From Protonemura montana (taxonomy: Eukaryota; Arthropoda; Insecta; Plecoptera; Nemouridae), in contig OX387611.1 in assembly GCA_947568835.1 (NCBI GenBank), forward strand, positions 7,692,001 to 7,756,000: a stretch of DNA of 64,000 nt, in the 5' to 3' direction. The position numbers and the translations under genes were made by a program. Positions 23,936 through 36,039 of the stretch are shown piece after piece. The stretch's first letter is position 1; each line of letters opens with the position of its first letter. The notes beneath the pieces are model-generated. The model made no database searches and was not told the origin of the DNA. It worked only from the letters and a program-made list of their open reading frames with translations.

Positions 23936-24355
23936 CGCGCATTGCAAGCGTTTGCAATTTAAATAAGATTTCAACTTATTCATAGATATATATATATAAA
24001 TATTCATATTTTTATTTTCGTATATTATATATATTCAAATACACACTTTATATGATAATTACTAGGTACAGTTTAAAGCACCTAGAATTTATATTTCAAT
24101 TTTGTAAAATGTTTGGGACACCGACGTCTGCCAATGCTCAAAGTCATGTACCCCCATAGCTCACCACAGCTCACCATAGCTATCAAATGATTATATCTGG
24201 TCATGTTTCCACTTTTTTGTTCAGCCGTGCTTTATTCGCTGGCGATGCGAGCGGCAAAAAAATTCCATCCCTAATAAGGGCAGTTACATTGCTTCGTTAA
24301 ACCCAAAAAACTAATCATATACAATGCGATGAGAACACTAATTTTAAATAATTGA

Positions 24356-24552
24356 TTTGTGATGTCTAACGACGCACTCTTTTAACAGCTGGACATGTAG
24401 ATTTAATCAAGGGTATTTAAGAGCTTTCAAAGAAATCAAAGGCATTGTTGAATAATTTGGTGATGATGATAAAGATAAACCTAGCCAGTCAAGAAATGCG
24501 GAGGTCATACCCGATGTCGGAACGTTGCCAACCCCTGCTGAAGGTGAATTAT
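24356..24552 (-). mobile_element. Diverged 5S SINE tail fragment
   Basis: Complement of the tail (CTAACGACGCACTCTTTTAAC) and part of the core, strongly diverged. Confidence 0.55.
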
Positions 24553-27330
24553 CGGTGAATTTTTACTGTAATCGGTGCTGTTTCTATTTCCAATGAAAGC
24601 CAAAAAGCATTTGAAATATTTTGACAATTTCCCGCCACAGCTTTGAATATTTAGTTCATTACTTGTTTAGAGACGCATCCGGGGTAGTGATTGATCATGA
24701 TAAACGCATCCGGGGTAGTGATTCGGGACGCGGTGTGCATTTTCCCTTACCACACATTTTCTACCGCGGCAAAAGCGGAGTGTATCACGTGGTTGTCTGG
24801 CTATGAGACTGGAGATTTGATCAAAGAACAAAACACTACTGAATGTCTAAGCCGATTTGCGATAAAAATGTTCCGAGAATCGCTAATACCAGAGCCATTT
24901 AACGAAAAAATACATCTGATGCTAGTAATTGAATTTCGAACATTTTTAAAGCGCCATTACATTCGGCTTTGAGACCTGATTTCAAATCAGTTTTAACTTT
25001 TGTTCCAATGTTGAAACTACCCTCTCTAGCATCAATTTACCGTGATCAACCAGCAAGGTTACTGGAACACCTGCTCCGTTTCGCCAAACCGTCGTAATCG
25101 CCTGGCGATATTTTTATAAAACCTAGCAATGCATCAATTCCAAGAAAATCAACATAGAGATAAGCACCCGCCAAGTCAAAGTACCTATCATTTGATCGAT
25201 TTCCAAAATTTGGAACAACCCACATTACTTTCCGAAATTTTCCATGCAGAAATCTTTTTTGAACGACATCCTAGCCCCAGATTTAGCGGTTTGACATAAT
25301 TTCTCACCCAACAATTTCAATGTGACATGGTCATTATCGTGAATGCACGGTATGAGAGGCTCACAGCGACTTCCAAATTTGTTTATATAAGCAATATCAA
25401 CCGAGTTTATCGGGCTGCAATATGGTATCACAATTTAGTTCAGTAGCAAGCATTTTACATGGCGAAATTAGCAGCCGACTAGATTTGACATATAGCGTGT
25501 AAGATTTATAGCTAAGAAAAAGGAATGGTTGTCGACACTGTGTCTGCAGTGTTTTTTAAACTCGTTCATGATATCGCTGTGAGTTGCATTGTTACAATAT
25601 TCTTTCTGTACCGAACTGAACTTTTCGGTGCAATATATTGAACTAATTAACGGTGAGACTAATAAATAAAATATACCACAAAGCAGGGAACAAGAATGTA
25701 CTTATTACTATTTCTTATTGATTTCTTATTGAACCACGCAGCACCAAAACTGTCGGCACATGGCGCTAATGAAAGACCGGCAATTTGAATAGTCTAACAG
25801 GCCGAAAGTACAAACGTTTTTATTGGATTTTACGTATCACGACGACTTAGTCATAAAGTTAGTAATTGAACAGACCACTGCCATCCCATTCTGCCGCACA
25901 AGTTGACGCTAAATTTTGCCGATGATATTTCTCAAGACTCGGGCAGCCTCTGAATCTGGAAGGATTGAATGTGTTGCTCGCTCAGTCACTGCAGTCGCTA
26001 GTCAATTATTATAATCCCGAGCTATTTCCGTCGTGCGCTAGGAATTAGAATGCGATAACGCTGCTTCGACAGCCGCGAGAGGGAAAAACTAGCAGTTTTT
26101 AGACAGAGAATTGCATCGATTCACCTCTGTGTTTACAATTAGGTATAACACGTGTACCGCCTAGCTCATTAACGATATAGCGTTCGGGATTTTTTTATAA
26201 CAAAGATTTAAATTATCTAGTTGCTAATGCTAGTTTCAATACAAAGTTTGCACTCCAAAAAAATATATCAGCAATTTAAATAAAAAAAAAAAAACAAAAA
26301 AAAATGCATTTACGTGTGAACCAAATCAAATTTCGAAAAAGTCGTGGATGAGCAACATAGTTTTTGTGTCAACACAAAAATTTCAAGTTTGCAGCTCAAG
26401 TCGTTTCGTGGCAATCTTTGATTGAGCTGAAAAACAGTCCCTTCTTCTTTGGTCAATTGCATAACGAATATTGATTTGAATCGATTGAAATGTACAGGAT
26501 GGTTGGAGAGCACATGCACCTACCCAAAGAATTTTGAATCATATTTTTAGGCCAACCGATACGGCAGCTATTAACAAAAGAAGTGAAATTGTAGTGAAAT
26601 GTTGCATTGTAAATCGACGGAGAGGATTAGATGATTATAAAAAAATAATAATCGCTGTAGCGTATCCTTACGAGCGAAGAGTTTGCAATATTTTGTGCGT
26701 ATCCAGTTCCAGTACTTTACTGCAGAGCTATATAGTAAAGTACCTTGCTGGTGAAAAGAATATGTTCTTGGTAAGAATTATAAACCATTACCTACACTTG
26801 GCAAAATAATAAATAACTGATCCTTGTGGGTCTAACTGATTTTTTCGACCCGTTTTTAATAATTAAGGCAAAGCTTGAGCTTACTTATTTTACACATTCG
26901 ATATGGCATTCATTCTGCTAAATTATCAATTACATTTTTTTTACAACGGCCATCTTTGACTTAACTTAAGCTGGACTTAAGCTTAACTGACGCTTAAATT
27001 ATACTTTACAGAAGCTTATCTGAGGCTTAACTCAGAATGAACTCATGTGTAATTGTCTTAAATGTGGTTTAACTTCAGACTCAATAAGGCTTAACTCAGG
27101 CATAATCTGGGCTGAAATAAGGCTGCATTTACATTTAACTGAGCTTTAACCTAGGCTTAACTGACGCGATACTGAGAGCACCAATAAGATCCCGAATAAT
27201 AATGTCTATGATAAAAAGTTACCACACGTCTAAATTAAACATTTATCTGATTGGCAGTGACCATGGCAATTTAACTGGCAGATATTATTTTCTTCTGACC
27301 ATATATTATTGTATTAGTCAATTAAGACAT
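24553..27330. other. Gene-free intergenic stretch
   Basis: No splice-bounded exon or family match found. A short direct duplication (GCATCCGGGGTAGTGATT) occurs at 24676 and 24707. From about 26955 to 27180 the sequence is a degenerate run of GGCTTAACTxAG-like motifs. Confidence 0.5.
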
Positions 27331-27334
27331 AATT

Positions 27335-27842
27335 TCCGAAATTTTTGTAAAGTTGCGTAAATGACCCGCCTTGCTGGTAATTATTCCTATCGTTTTTTGT
27401 TATAATAAAAGCTGCCTGCCCTGAAAAACTCAGAGATAGACAGAAAAAACACCTTGGGACATCTATTTTAATCAGTAATCGTATGTAATTACAGCAATTA
27501 GCTAAAAGATACAAGTTTATAAGTTAGCTGCAAAGGTAAAAAATGAATTTCAATCCAAGAAACGGTAGATATTCGCCGATTTCTGTACAAATTAAATCTA
27601 GGTGGGGAGAAGAGGGAACTTTCCAAGGCAGGTTGTTTGTTTCGCTCCACGGAAAGGAGTGGACACTCGCCGTCGCCTCTGTGATGGACATTCCGTGACT
27701 GACTGTTTATTTCGCTCCACGCAAAGAAACGAACACTCGCCGTCGCCTCCGTGCTGGAAATTCCGTGACAGTAAGCTAGTTTTGCTTTTCACAATAGAAA
27801 AGACTCTCGCCATCGTTACTGTGATACAGTTATTGTTTCTTA
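27335..27842 (-). repeat. Composite repeat with 70-bp minisatellite, copy 2 (about 2 units)
   Basis: Shares left flank, 70-bp units and right flank (CAGTAAGCTAGTTTTGCTTT) with 23080-23815 but holds only about two units. It also runs straight into SINE core at the same point. Confidence 0.85.
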
Positions 27843-28118
27843 GTTATTAGAGAAACCTCAATCGCATTGCTCATCAACCTCTCGAGAGCAATATGTGAAG
27901 GAACCCTGTTCTCCGTGTTGTAGGCCGGTGGGCCGGTAGTCCACTTGGTGCTCTTTGACAGGTGTAGGGTACGAGCCGTCACGGGGTTATCCCTCATCCT
28001 TTCTAGACTAGTTCAAGTTTATCATCATCAAACTCATTCACCGACGCCATTTGACCAGCGTCACAGGGCCCATTATTGAAGAGTGCGTCGTTAAACTCCT
28101 CTTATCAATCAATTAATT
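27842..28118 (+). mobile_element. 5S SINE core and tail fused to the composite repeat
   Basis: Core from AACCTCAATCGCATTGCTC to the tail GAGTGCGTCGTTAAAC. The SINE head is replaced by the 70-bp composite. Confidence 0.8.
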
Positions 28119-28868
28119 ACTGGGACCTATCGACACGATATTCAGCTAGATTACAGGAGCGGTTACTGTGATTTACAACATATAATTTACAGCCTTTTTG
28201 CAATACTGTTAACTGACGTGTGGTACCGATGGTGCTAGGATCTTGAAGGTGTTTTTTTATTGCCAATGTCCGCTCACTTTTGATACCGAATTATGTTATT
28301 ATTAAACACCAGAGAGGCACAAGAAGTGGATTGCTCGCGTTACAGTGCATGTGATTTACATAAATTAGCACACGTTTACATAATTGCTTATTACTTTCTT
28401 TAACGTTATTTGTTCCAAATAATACTCGTGTGTTACTTGTTGACAAGCATTCTTTGAAGGCTTGTTAAAATTTAAGGACTATGCACACTGTGACATTTTA
28501 TGTTCTTATTTAGTAATTTTTAGCATTTCGCTAAAAAACAAATAAAATTTAGGGATTCAAATTTGACTTAAATATTGAATGATTTGTCTCCAAAAACTCT
28601 ACTACAAAGATTTTTAAAGTTTTTCAAGTGGCCATTAGAGTATTTGTTCAATTCTAGTTTATCCTGTCAGGTGTCAACGTTATGTCCCAATTAAGTAGTT
28701 GTAAAGTTTTTGAGCCCAAACGTGTCTTGTTTTGTCTTTGAATTCATGACTTAATTTAGTAAATTTTGGCTGTCTTGCTTTGATATTTGCAATGGAGCAG
28801 CTTTAAATTTGATCACCCCTAAATATCGCTGCGCTCATTCAACACTGCGTTCGCGAAGCCCAAGTAGG
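28119..28868. other. Upstream region of the acyl-CoA reductase gene
   Basis: A+T-rich; no repeat family recognised and no coding signal. Contains the presumptive promoter of the downstream gene. Confidence 0.4.
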
Positions 28869-28876
28869 TATATAAG
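28869..28876 (+). promoter_or_regulatory. Possible TATA box of the acyl-CoA reductase gene
   Basis: TATATAAG lies 46 bp before the ATG at 28922. If used, the 5' leader is very short. Alternatively the TTCCAG just before the ATG is a splice acceptor and the promoter lies further upstream. Confidence 0.4.
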
Positions 28877-28921
28877 AAAAAATCACCGCATATCTAAAAA
28901 GTTTCCCCATCTTGATTCCAG

Positions 28922-31900
28922 ATGACAGTCCTAGCAGAAGTTCCTATCGACATGGCTGCCCCTGCAATTGCCACAGACGGCTCGTTAGTGCGAAAATTCT
29001 ACGCAGGCGCTAGCGTTCTAGTAACAGGTGGCACTGGCTTCCTGGGCAAAGTGCTGATCGAAAAGCTGTTGTGGGCGTGTCCTGATGTCAGCACCATCTA
29101 TGTTCTGGCTCGCGAGAAAAAGGGTCAAACAGCAGAGGAGCGAATATGCACTCTTCTGAGCTCGCAGGTTTGTAGGTCAATGTCAATATACTGTTCATTA
29201 ACCATGACTGATTCGAAGATAGAGATGGGTAAGGTGAATCAAGTTTGAATCAGTATTTGGGGTAATTGATTAATAAGTGGTGTTTTACGACGCAAAGTAT
29301 TTGACAACGGGCAAATGGCGTAGGCGAATAAGTGAATTATGATGTAAATGATGCTAAACTTAACCTAGATTTACTAAAGGGTGGCCTTTTATTAATAAAG
29401 AGTTGGTCTACAAAGCTCTTGAATGATTTTGTCCAGTGCTTCGATCGTCTCCGGCAGTCGCGTGGTCCCGGGTTCGGCTCCAAGTTGATCGCAGTCCAAG
29501 GAGACATTTCTAAAGAGTGTCTTGGTCTCAATGACCTAGATCGCACCCTGCTGGCCACCCACGTGTCCGTAGTGTTTCATGTTGCCGCCTCGATACGGTT
29601 TGACGAACCGTTCCACGTGGCTGTGACGCAGAACGTGCGGGGAACGAAGGAACTGGTGCTACTGTGCAGAACAATTACAAAACTAAAGGTATCAAAGAAA
29701 ATCAAGGTGACTTGTTGATGCAATAACAGCAAACTGGTTTTCAAATAGTGTAATTTTTTAATTTTTTAATTTAAAATTTATTAACTTTTGACACGATTAA
29801 TTTTTCGTCTAAATTTATCGATCGACTTAAACCAGCCGTAAACACTAAAGAAGAAATTTGGTTATTTCACTTTTTTTTTGACAATTAAGTTCCGATAAAA
29901 TTTACAAAGAAAAACATTGCATACTTTTTGTAACACATCCAACGATTTTTGTAAGTTTCCTTCTTTTATCGAAGGCGCTGGTTCACGTCTCTACAGCCTA
30001 CGCCCACTGCCCACACCCGAAGATAGAGGAGCGATTCTACGATCCTCCAATGGACTGTGACCTTGCTCTCAAAATGGCGGCCGCGGGCGAGATCACGCCG
30101 GCCATGACAGAAAAGTGAGACTCGAAAAGTATAGCGAAAGTTTTTCGGTTCCAGTGCGCTTTTTACTATGGGGCACCATGTTGTCAGTACTCGTACCATG
30201 TAGTCAGTACAGGGGTACCTTTTGACAAATGGCTCTTACTGCAAGCCTTTGAATTTCCAATCGAGCCACTTGCACAAAATTGACCAGAGCAGCACTTACG
30301 ACAAGTTTATTTAAAGGTTCGAGTGCCCGTTTGAACAAACATTTTTGAGAAGTTGTTAGTGTTCCTAATAATAATACATTCTTTGCGCATTGCAAGAGTT
30401 TGCAATTTAAATAAGCTTTCAAAGAATGATAAATATTTCTGAACTCAATAATAATGCCAATGATACCTCTTTTAATTTAAGACCACATGTTCCTATCTTG
30501 ACATTGTTTAACCCCTTCCAGCCGACGATTCGGATGCACGGATAAAAGAACGATCAAAAAATCTACTTCGTTAATCAAAACCATGATTTTTTCACACAGG
30601 CTGCTGGGTGGGTGGCCGAACACGTACACGTTTACGAAGGCTTTGGCGGAAGAAATCGTTCGGAGGTACGGGTCAGGACTTCCGGTGTGTATCTTCCGCC
30701 CAGCGATTGTCATATCGTCCCTGAGCGAGCCGATCGAAGGGTGAGATACCTGATCCTGAGATACTTGCCGACCCCGGATCTACCACTAGGGATTTGTACA
30801 AAAGCTTAATACGTCACCGAAGTTAAGGAACACTGCGCTGAGTCAGGTATTGGATGGGTGGCCATCATACACATGACCAGTTCTGTTCGGGAGAGAGGTT
30901 GGAGGGATGAAAGTTAAGCAACACTGCGCTGAGTCAGGTATTGGATGGGTGACCATCATACACACGACCAGTTCTGCTTCGGAGAGAGGTTGGAAGGAAG
31001 ATAATTAATAAAGCAACTTCATTCGCCTTGCTTATCAACATCTCGACAGCATGAATTTGTAGAGAAATCCTGCTGTTAGTTTAGTACCGTCATTTGGAAG
31101 GGACGTTAAGCCCGTGGTCCCCTTGGTGCTCTTCGACAGGAGTAGGCTACGTGCCGGCACCGGGTTTCCCCTCCTACCCTCTAGACTAAGTTAGGTTCAT
31201 CATTCTCATAATCATCTACTCATTCACCGACGACATTAGACCAGTGCCGCATGGCCAGATGTCAAAACATTCCATCGTTAAACCCCAATAATCAATCAAT
31301 CATTAGTAAATAATATATTGTAAGTCTAGAACTGTACAAATATCGAATCAAATAAAGAAAAAAAATGCATAGATTCTTCCCATCAGCGGGAATTATAATT
31401 CTGTGAACACAGATAGAATTTTTTCAAGTAAACTTAACCTGACGAAACTTCAAATCTTTCAAACATTATTTTTGCAATAATAAAACTGTCGACAATTTTG
31501 CACCAGATGGGTGGACAACTTCGCGGGCCCGGGAGTCGCTTTGGCTGGAATTTTGACTGGGTATCTCCGGGTAATGCCAGCCGATCGCCGGTTGGATGCT
31601 GCTTTGGTACCGTGTGACATGGTGGTTGACGGAATTATGGTGGCCGCTTGGGACTGTTCCCGGAATACGTGAGTTATTTTATATCTGAATTAAACATTCG
31701 CTTTCTACCAACTAAAAGAAGAACTAGTTTTGGGGAGAATTATTATTATGTGTATTTTTTTTATCGAAACTTATGTCGTATTAACTGGCTGCCCCGGTGC
31801 GCTCAAGGAGTACACTTGGAGCGATTTTTTTTTGACTGGGCATGTAAATCTGCCCCAGTGCAACTTTCACGTGTTCGACTGGGCATATGACTCTGCCCCA

Positions 31901-34900
31901 GTGCAACTTTCACGTGTTCGACTGGGCATGTGACTCTGTCCCAGTGCAACTTTCACGTGTTCGACTGGGCATATGACTCTGGCCCAGTGCAAATTTCACG
32001 TGTTCGACTGGGCATGTGACTCTGTCCCAGTGCAACTTTCACGTGTTCGACTGGGCATGTGACTCTGCCCCAGTGCAACTTTCACGTGTTCGACTGGGCA
32101 TGTGACTCAGCCCCAGTGCAACTTTCACTTGATCAACTGGCAGAGTTGCTCGCTTTTGGGTCACTCCTGGTGAAATTGTTTTGGAATTTGGAAGATTCTT
32201 ATGGAAAACAAATAAATCCACTGACAACTAGTGATCATGTGTTTGGGTGGGAGTACTCTCGCTCGGAGCTGGCGAAAATCCAGTGGAGAGCATGGCGGTT
32301 TAGAGCGATCTCAAATTAACCGTTATCTGCAACACACACATATTATAAAACAAATTACCATTTAATTGCAGAGACAACAGCGAGATCCCCATCTACAACT
32401 TCACCCCGTCACCAAGCAATCAGATTTCTTGGAAGAGGTTCTTCACCGAGTATGCTGACCTAGTCAAAGACATGCCTTCAAGCTACGCTATCTGGACTCC
32501 CGGCTGTCTTGATTTTACCAATCGTTCGGTCATCTTCCTGTGCCGTCTACTGACCCAAACACTTCCTGCGGGAATCACTGACATTGGGCTACTGCTGGCT
32601 GGAAGGAAACCTTTGTACGTATATAAGCTGTTAATGGGTTACTGTGGCTTCTTCCAACAACGAAAATTGTTTTGCAATTTTCGGCTATTTGCAGAAGTTT
32701 GCTTGAGCGAACTCAAAATTGGTATTTACTGTTCAAATAAAATCATCTCAGTTGGGTTTGTAGGTTGAGTCTCGAGTTACCAAATGGTATTGAGTGACCG
32801 TCTTTAAGAATAAGGAATTACATTTTTATAATATTTCTTCTCAACTCGAAATTTCAACTAATGCATATTATTTAAAAATAACTTTTAAGTCCAAAGTCTA
32901 ACTTTTCCAAAGATAATCTGGCCGAAAAGTTGGCGTTAGAATTATAATTTTTTAAATATTTTCTCTCCTTGCCAAAATAACACCTACAAATGTATCTTGA
33001 CCTAAGTTCAGGACAACGTATCTAAAAAATTAGTACACATGACCAGTTTTGTTCGGGAGAGAGGTTGGAGGGATGAAAGTTGGTACAGCAACTTCATTCG
33101 CCTTGCTTATCAATCTCTCGACAGCATCGATTTGTGGAGGAATACTGCTGTTCGCGTTGTACTGTCTTTCGGAAGGGAAATTCAACCGGTGGTCACCTTA
33201 ATGCTTACAGGAGAAGATTACATGCCGGCACCCGGTTTCCCCTCCTCCCTTCTAGGCTAAGTTAGGTTCATCATAATTATTATCATCATCCACTCCAATA
33301 GACCAGTGCCACATGGCCAGATGTCAAAACATTGCGTCTTTAAACACAATAATCAGTCAATCTCTGGAAATTTGAAGTGAGCACTTTTTTTACTCCTTTA
33401 CTATGATGTTGTGATTAAAATCTCCATGAGAAACTCAAATACCTTGATAGAGCATAGCATCCAGCCAGTTGGTAAAAATTGAAGTCAGGCAATCCATTGT
33501 TTTCTCAAAGTTAGAATCAAATTAACAAAAAAATATAAAACTGCGGAAAGCTTTCTACTAAAACCTTTTAACAACACACCCCAGCAGTAAAATATCCTTT
33601 TTAGCGATACTGCATACCTACATAACCAAATATTTTTCATTTTCCAGCGCCAGGCGTCTTTTTCAGAAGATCAACAATGGACTGGATATCTGTTCTTACT
33701 TCACCACACGAGAGTGGGGCTTCCAGGAGAAGAATGTGCCTGCCCTTTGGGATAAACTCTGTCATCAGGACCAGGCGATCTTCAACTTTGACATGAGATC
33801 CTTGGACTGGAAAATGTACGCGACGAAGACGAGTCCTGGCATCAGAAAGTTCATCCTCAAGGAAGATCCGGCGACCATACCGAAGGCAGTGGTTAGGTAT
33901 CAAAGGTAGGAAGTTGTTAAGCTAGGTTAAGTTGAGTCAGGCCTTATTGGGTGACCGAATTTCAAAACAAATCTATGGCCATTCTGGTTTTGAGTATTTC
34001 TTCACGGAACTAATCGCTTTTATTTTTAACAAGCCTTTCACAATAGAAAAAAAAAATACAATGCTTGTTTAAATGACTTTTTTTATTACATGAAAAATTA
34101 CTACCCTATCTAAAATGCATTCCAAAACGGGAACTCAAACCTCGAACTCCACCTATCGTGGGTGTTGCTCTAACTTGCTCTAATCTGAAGATCTAACTGA
34201 AAACATAATTTTTGAGGTTAATTTAGTGCATTTGATGAGAACGACGCATCTCCAAAGAGTTTTAGTGTTCCTAATAATAAAATTAATCGTGCATTGCAAG
34301 AGCTGGCCATTAAAATCAAATCGACAACCCAGATAAGGATTTTTTGTTTACTTTTGTAGATATAAACGTAAACATCTCCAGTCAAATTAAGTATTAAGTT
34401 ATATAAATTTTAATACGAAACGGATTGGCGGTTGGTAATACCGGTTTTGCGTGACATAACCGAAATTAAGCAACACTGCGTTAGGTTAGGTATTTGATGG
34501 GTCACCATTATACACATGACTAGTGAACCAGAAACCAAAATCTAGTTTGTGTAAAACCAATGGAATTTGTTTTTAATTAATATGTGTTGTGTGGATAAAA
34601 AGAAATCTTCTTCAAAGTCAATAAGCGATCATTGGGAAAAAAAACATGATATTGTTATTGTTACGAACACTAAACCGTCTAAAAATTGATGGCCAAACGG
34701 GGACACAGCAACACCCGCGATAGGTGGAGATCGGGGTTCGAGTCCTCGTTTGGGATCAATTTTTGCGACGGTTGCAGTGTTCATAATAATAAAATACCCC
34801 GCGCATTGCAAGCGTTTGCAATTTAAATGAGATTTCATCTAATCTTTATGTTTTTCATCGCTAAATCTAAAATTCTGTTTTCAATCCGCGCAAATGTTTA

Positions 34901-35077
34901 ATATTCTTTGTTAGGTTCTTCTCATTTTTTTTCTGTGTTATATTGATCAACAATTGTGTTGGTGTGGTTTTTTTTTTCAGGATCTTGCAGGCCACTGTCA
35001 TCTTGCCGGCACTTACTTCTCTGCTGGCAATATATGCGCTATTATCGAGATTGGTTGGACTAGTAAATTACATGTAA
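28922..35077 (+). CDS. Fatty acyl-CoA reductase, alcohol-forming, 512 aa
   Basis: Reduces fatty acyl-CoA with NADPH to a fatty alcohol, feeding wax, cuticular-lipid or pheromone synthesis; membrane-associated. Exons: 28922-29167, 29437-29688, 29975-30114, 30600-30740, 31507-31668, 32372-32614, 33648-33905, 34981-35077. Phases join exactly and total 513 codons with stop, the normal family length. The Rossmann fold has TGGTGFLG (residues 35-42). VVFHVAASIRFDEP and ALVHVSTAY follow, then the catalytic YTFTK (Tyr222, Lys226) in WPNTYTFTKALAEE, VCIFRPAIV, and WVDNFAGPG. The C-terminal sterile/FAR_C domain starts about residue 395 (FARRLFQKINNGLD). A hydrophobic tail, residues 482-508, is a likely membrane anchor. 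Introns hold SINEs and a 43-bp minisatellite between exons 5 and 6. No disabling changes seen. The specific paralog and chain-length preference cannot be told. Confidence 0.94.
29270..29368 (-). mobile_element. 5S SINE tail fragment in intron
   Basis: Complement of the SINE tail and neighbouring core (GTTTTACGACGCAAAG, AATGGCGTAGGCGAATAAGTG), between reductase exons 1 and 2. Confidence 0.55.
30355..30425 (+). repeat. GCATTGCAAG tail of a tRNA-like fold-back element
   Basis: GTGTTCCTAATAATAATAC followed by GCGCATTGCAAGAGTTTGC and AATTTAAATAAG, the 3' tail seen at 34.78 and 46.05 kb. Related solo tails lie at 23925, 34262, 44155 and 44640. Confidence 0.65.
30806..31298 (+). mobile_element. 5S SINE with duplicated 5S head
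   Basis: Full core and tail. The 5S-derived segment from AGTTAAGG to the GGAGGGATGAA junction is present twice, period 91 bp (30821 and 30912). The duplication has the same period and junction as in the copy at 62.06-62.55 kb. In the intron between reductase exons 4 and 5. Confidence 0.9.
31783..32310 (+). mobile_element. 43-bp CACGTG minisatellite unit, locus B (about 7 repeats)
   Basis: Left end GGCTGCCCCGGTGCGC, seven 43-bp repeats (31857-32140), then the conserved right module: CTGGCAGAGTTGCTCGC, GTGATCATGTGTTTGGGTGG and CTCGCTCGGAGCTGG. It sits in the intron between reductase exons 5 and 6. Confidence 0.88.
33034..33355 (+). mobile_element. 5S SINE, 5'-truncated copy
   Basis: Starts just after the 5S control region (ACACATGACCAGTTTTG) and keeps core and tail. 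In the intron between reductase exons 6 and 7. Confidence 0.85.
34130..34330 (-). repeat. Decayed tRNA-like SINE and tail
   Basis: The complement shows GTTAGAGCAACACCCACGATAGG-like sequence (34149-34176) and a CATTGCAAGAG tail near 34292. Related to the fold-back copy 500 bp downstream. Confidence 0.5.
34423..34525 (+). mobile_element. 5S SINE head fragment
   Basis: Only the 5S-derived head survives (CCGAAATTAAGCAACACTGCG, TTTGATGGGTCACC at about 34460-34510). Confidence 0.75.
34664..34850 (+). mobile_element. tRNA-like fold-back element
   Basis: Imperfect 35-bp inverted arms 34665-34699 and 34747-34782 enclose a tRNA-like core (ACACCCGCGATAGGTGGAG, GGGGTTCGAGTCC). It is followed by the GCGCATTGCAAGCGTTTGC tail. 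Between reductase exons 7 and 8. Confidence 0.75.
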
Positions 35078-36035
35078 ATTTGGTCAGAACGCAAATGATA
35101 TTAATATTATTACTTTCATAAAGTGGGTTTGAGGCAACCTTGAGGTCGTTTTCTAGCTAAGATTATGTGTTTAGTACTTTAGTAGTCACATTTTGATACC
35201 ATTTAACGTAGGACAAAAAAAAAGTACATTAACAAAAAATACACCAAAACTAAAGATAAAGTTACAATATTTTTGTTTAATATAGATTTAGTTATTTTTT
35301 TTTAGTTAATGAAACAAAACTACAATTTCTGTTTTCTTGGTTATATTCTTTTTTCATATATATTTTTAGATTAAATTTAAATTACACCCACTACAACACA
35401 CGGACATAATAAGCCGAACTTTTTGTAATTCATTTTCAAGTCTCATTTGAATTTCCTCTGGTATTTAAGAATGCATCCTGTAACAATGCGCCTTTTACTG
35501 GTTAAAAATCAGTTTTAAAATTTCCAGCTCAAAAGATAACCAGACGTTATCATAACCAGATATAACCAGATATAACCAGATATAATTTCGATTTATAAGT
35601 AATAAATAAATGTATTTAGTACTATTTCAAAAAATGTTTAATAGTCGTTCTATTTTTTTCACAAAGCCCTTAGAGATCATCTGTGGGTTAAATAAAATAA
35701 AGTTAGATTGTTTGACTACCTATGGTCAGAAGGATTTTTATCAATTTCATTATTTGACATGAAAAAGAATATTTAATATTATTACATTGTTATTATTTTA
35801 TTTTTTATATTTTATTTTAAATAGCTTGTATTATTATTTTTTTTTTATTATAACAGCATTATTTTTTATATATATACAATAAGTATTTAGTATTTTGAAG
35901 TACAGAAGTCGAAGTAGAATCTAGAAGTATTAATTATTTAGAACGCTACTTTCTTTACATTCCGCAGTATTGTTACTTGATTATTATTATAGTACAAATT
36001 AAAAAACACTGACAAAAGAAATAAATAAAATCCTT
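35078..36035 (+). other. 3' flank of the acyl-CoA reductase gene
   Basis: A+T-rich and probably contains the 3' untranslated region; AATAAA-type signals occur near 35600 and 35690. A small ATAACCAGAT tandem lies at 35555-35583. No further gene seen. Confidence 0.4.
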
Positions 36036-36039
36036 CTAA

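Noticed and set aside
24621-24972. Overlapping frames of 61 and 93 codons
   Set aside because: No family resemblance and they span a local direct duplication; no exon borders found.
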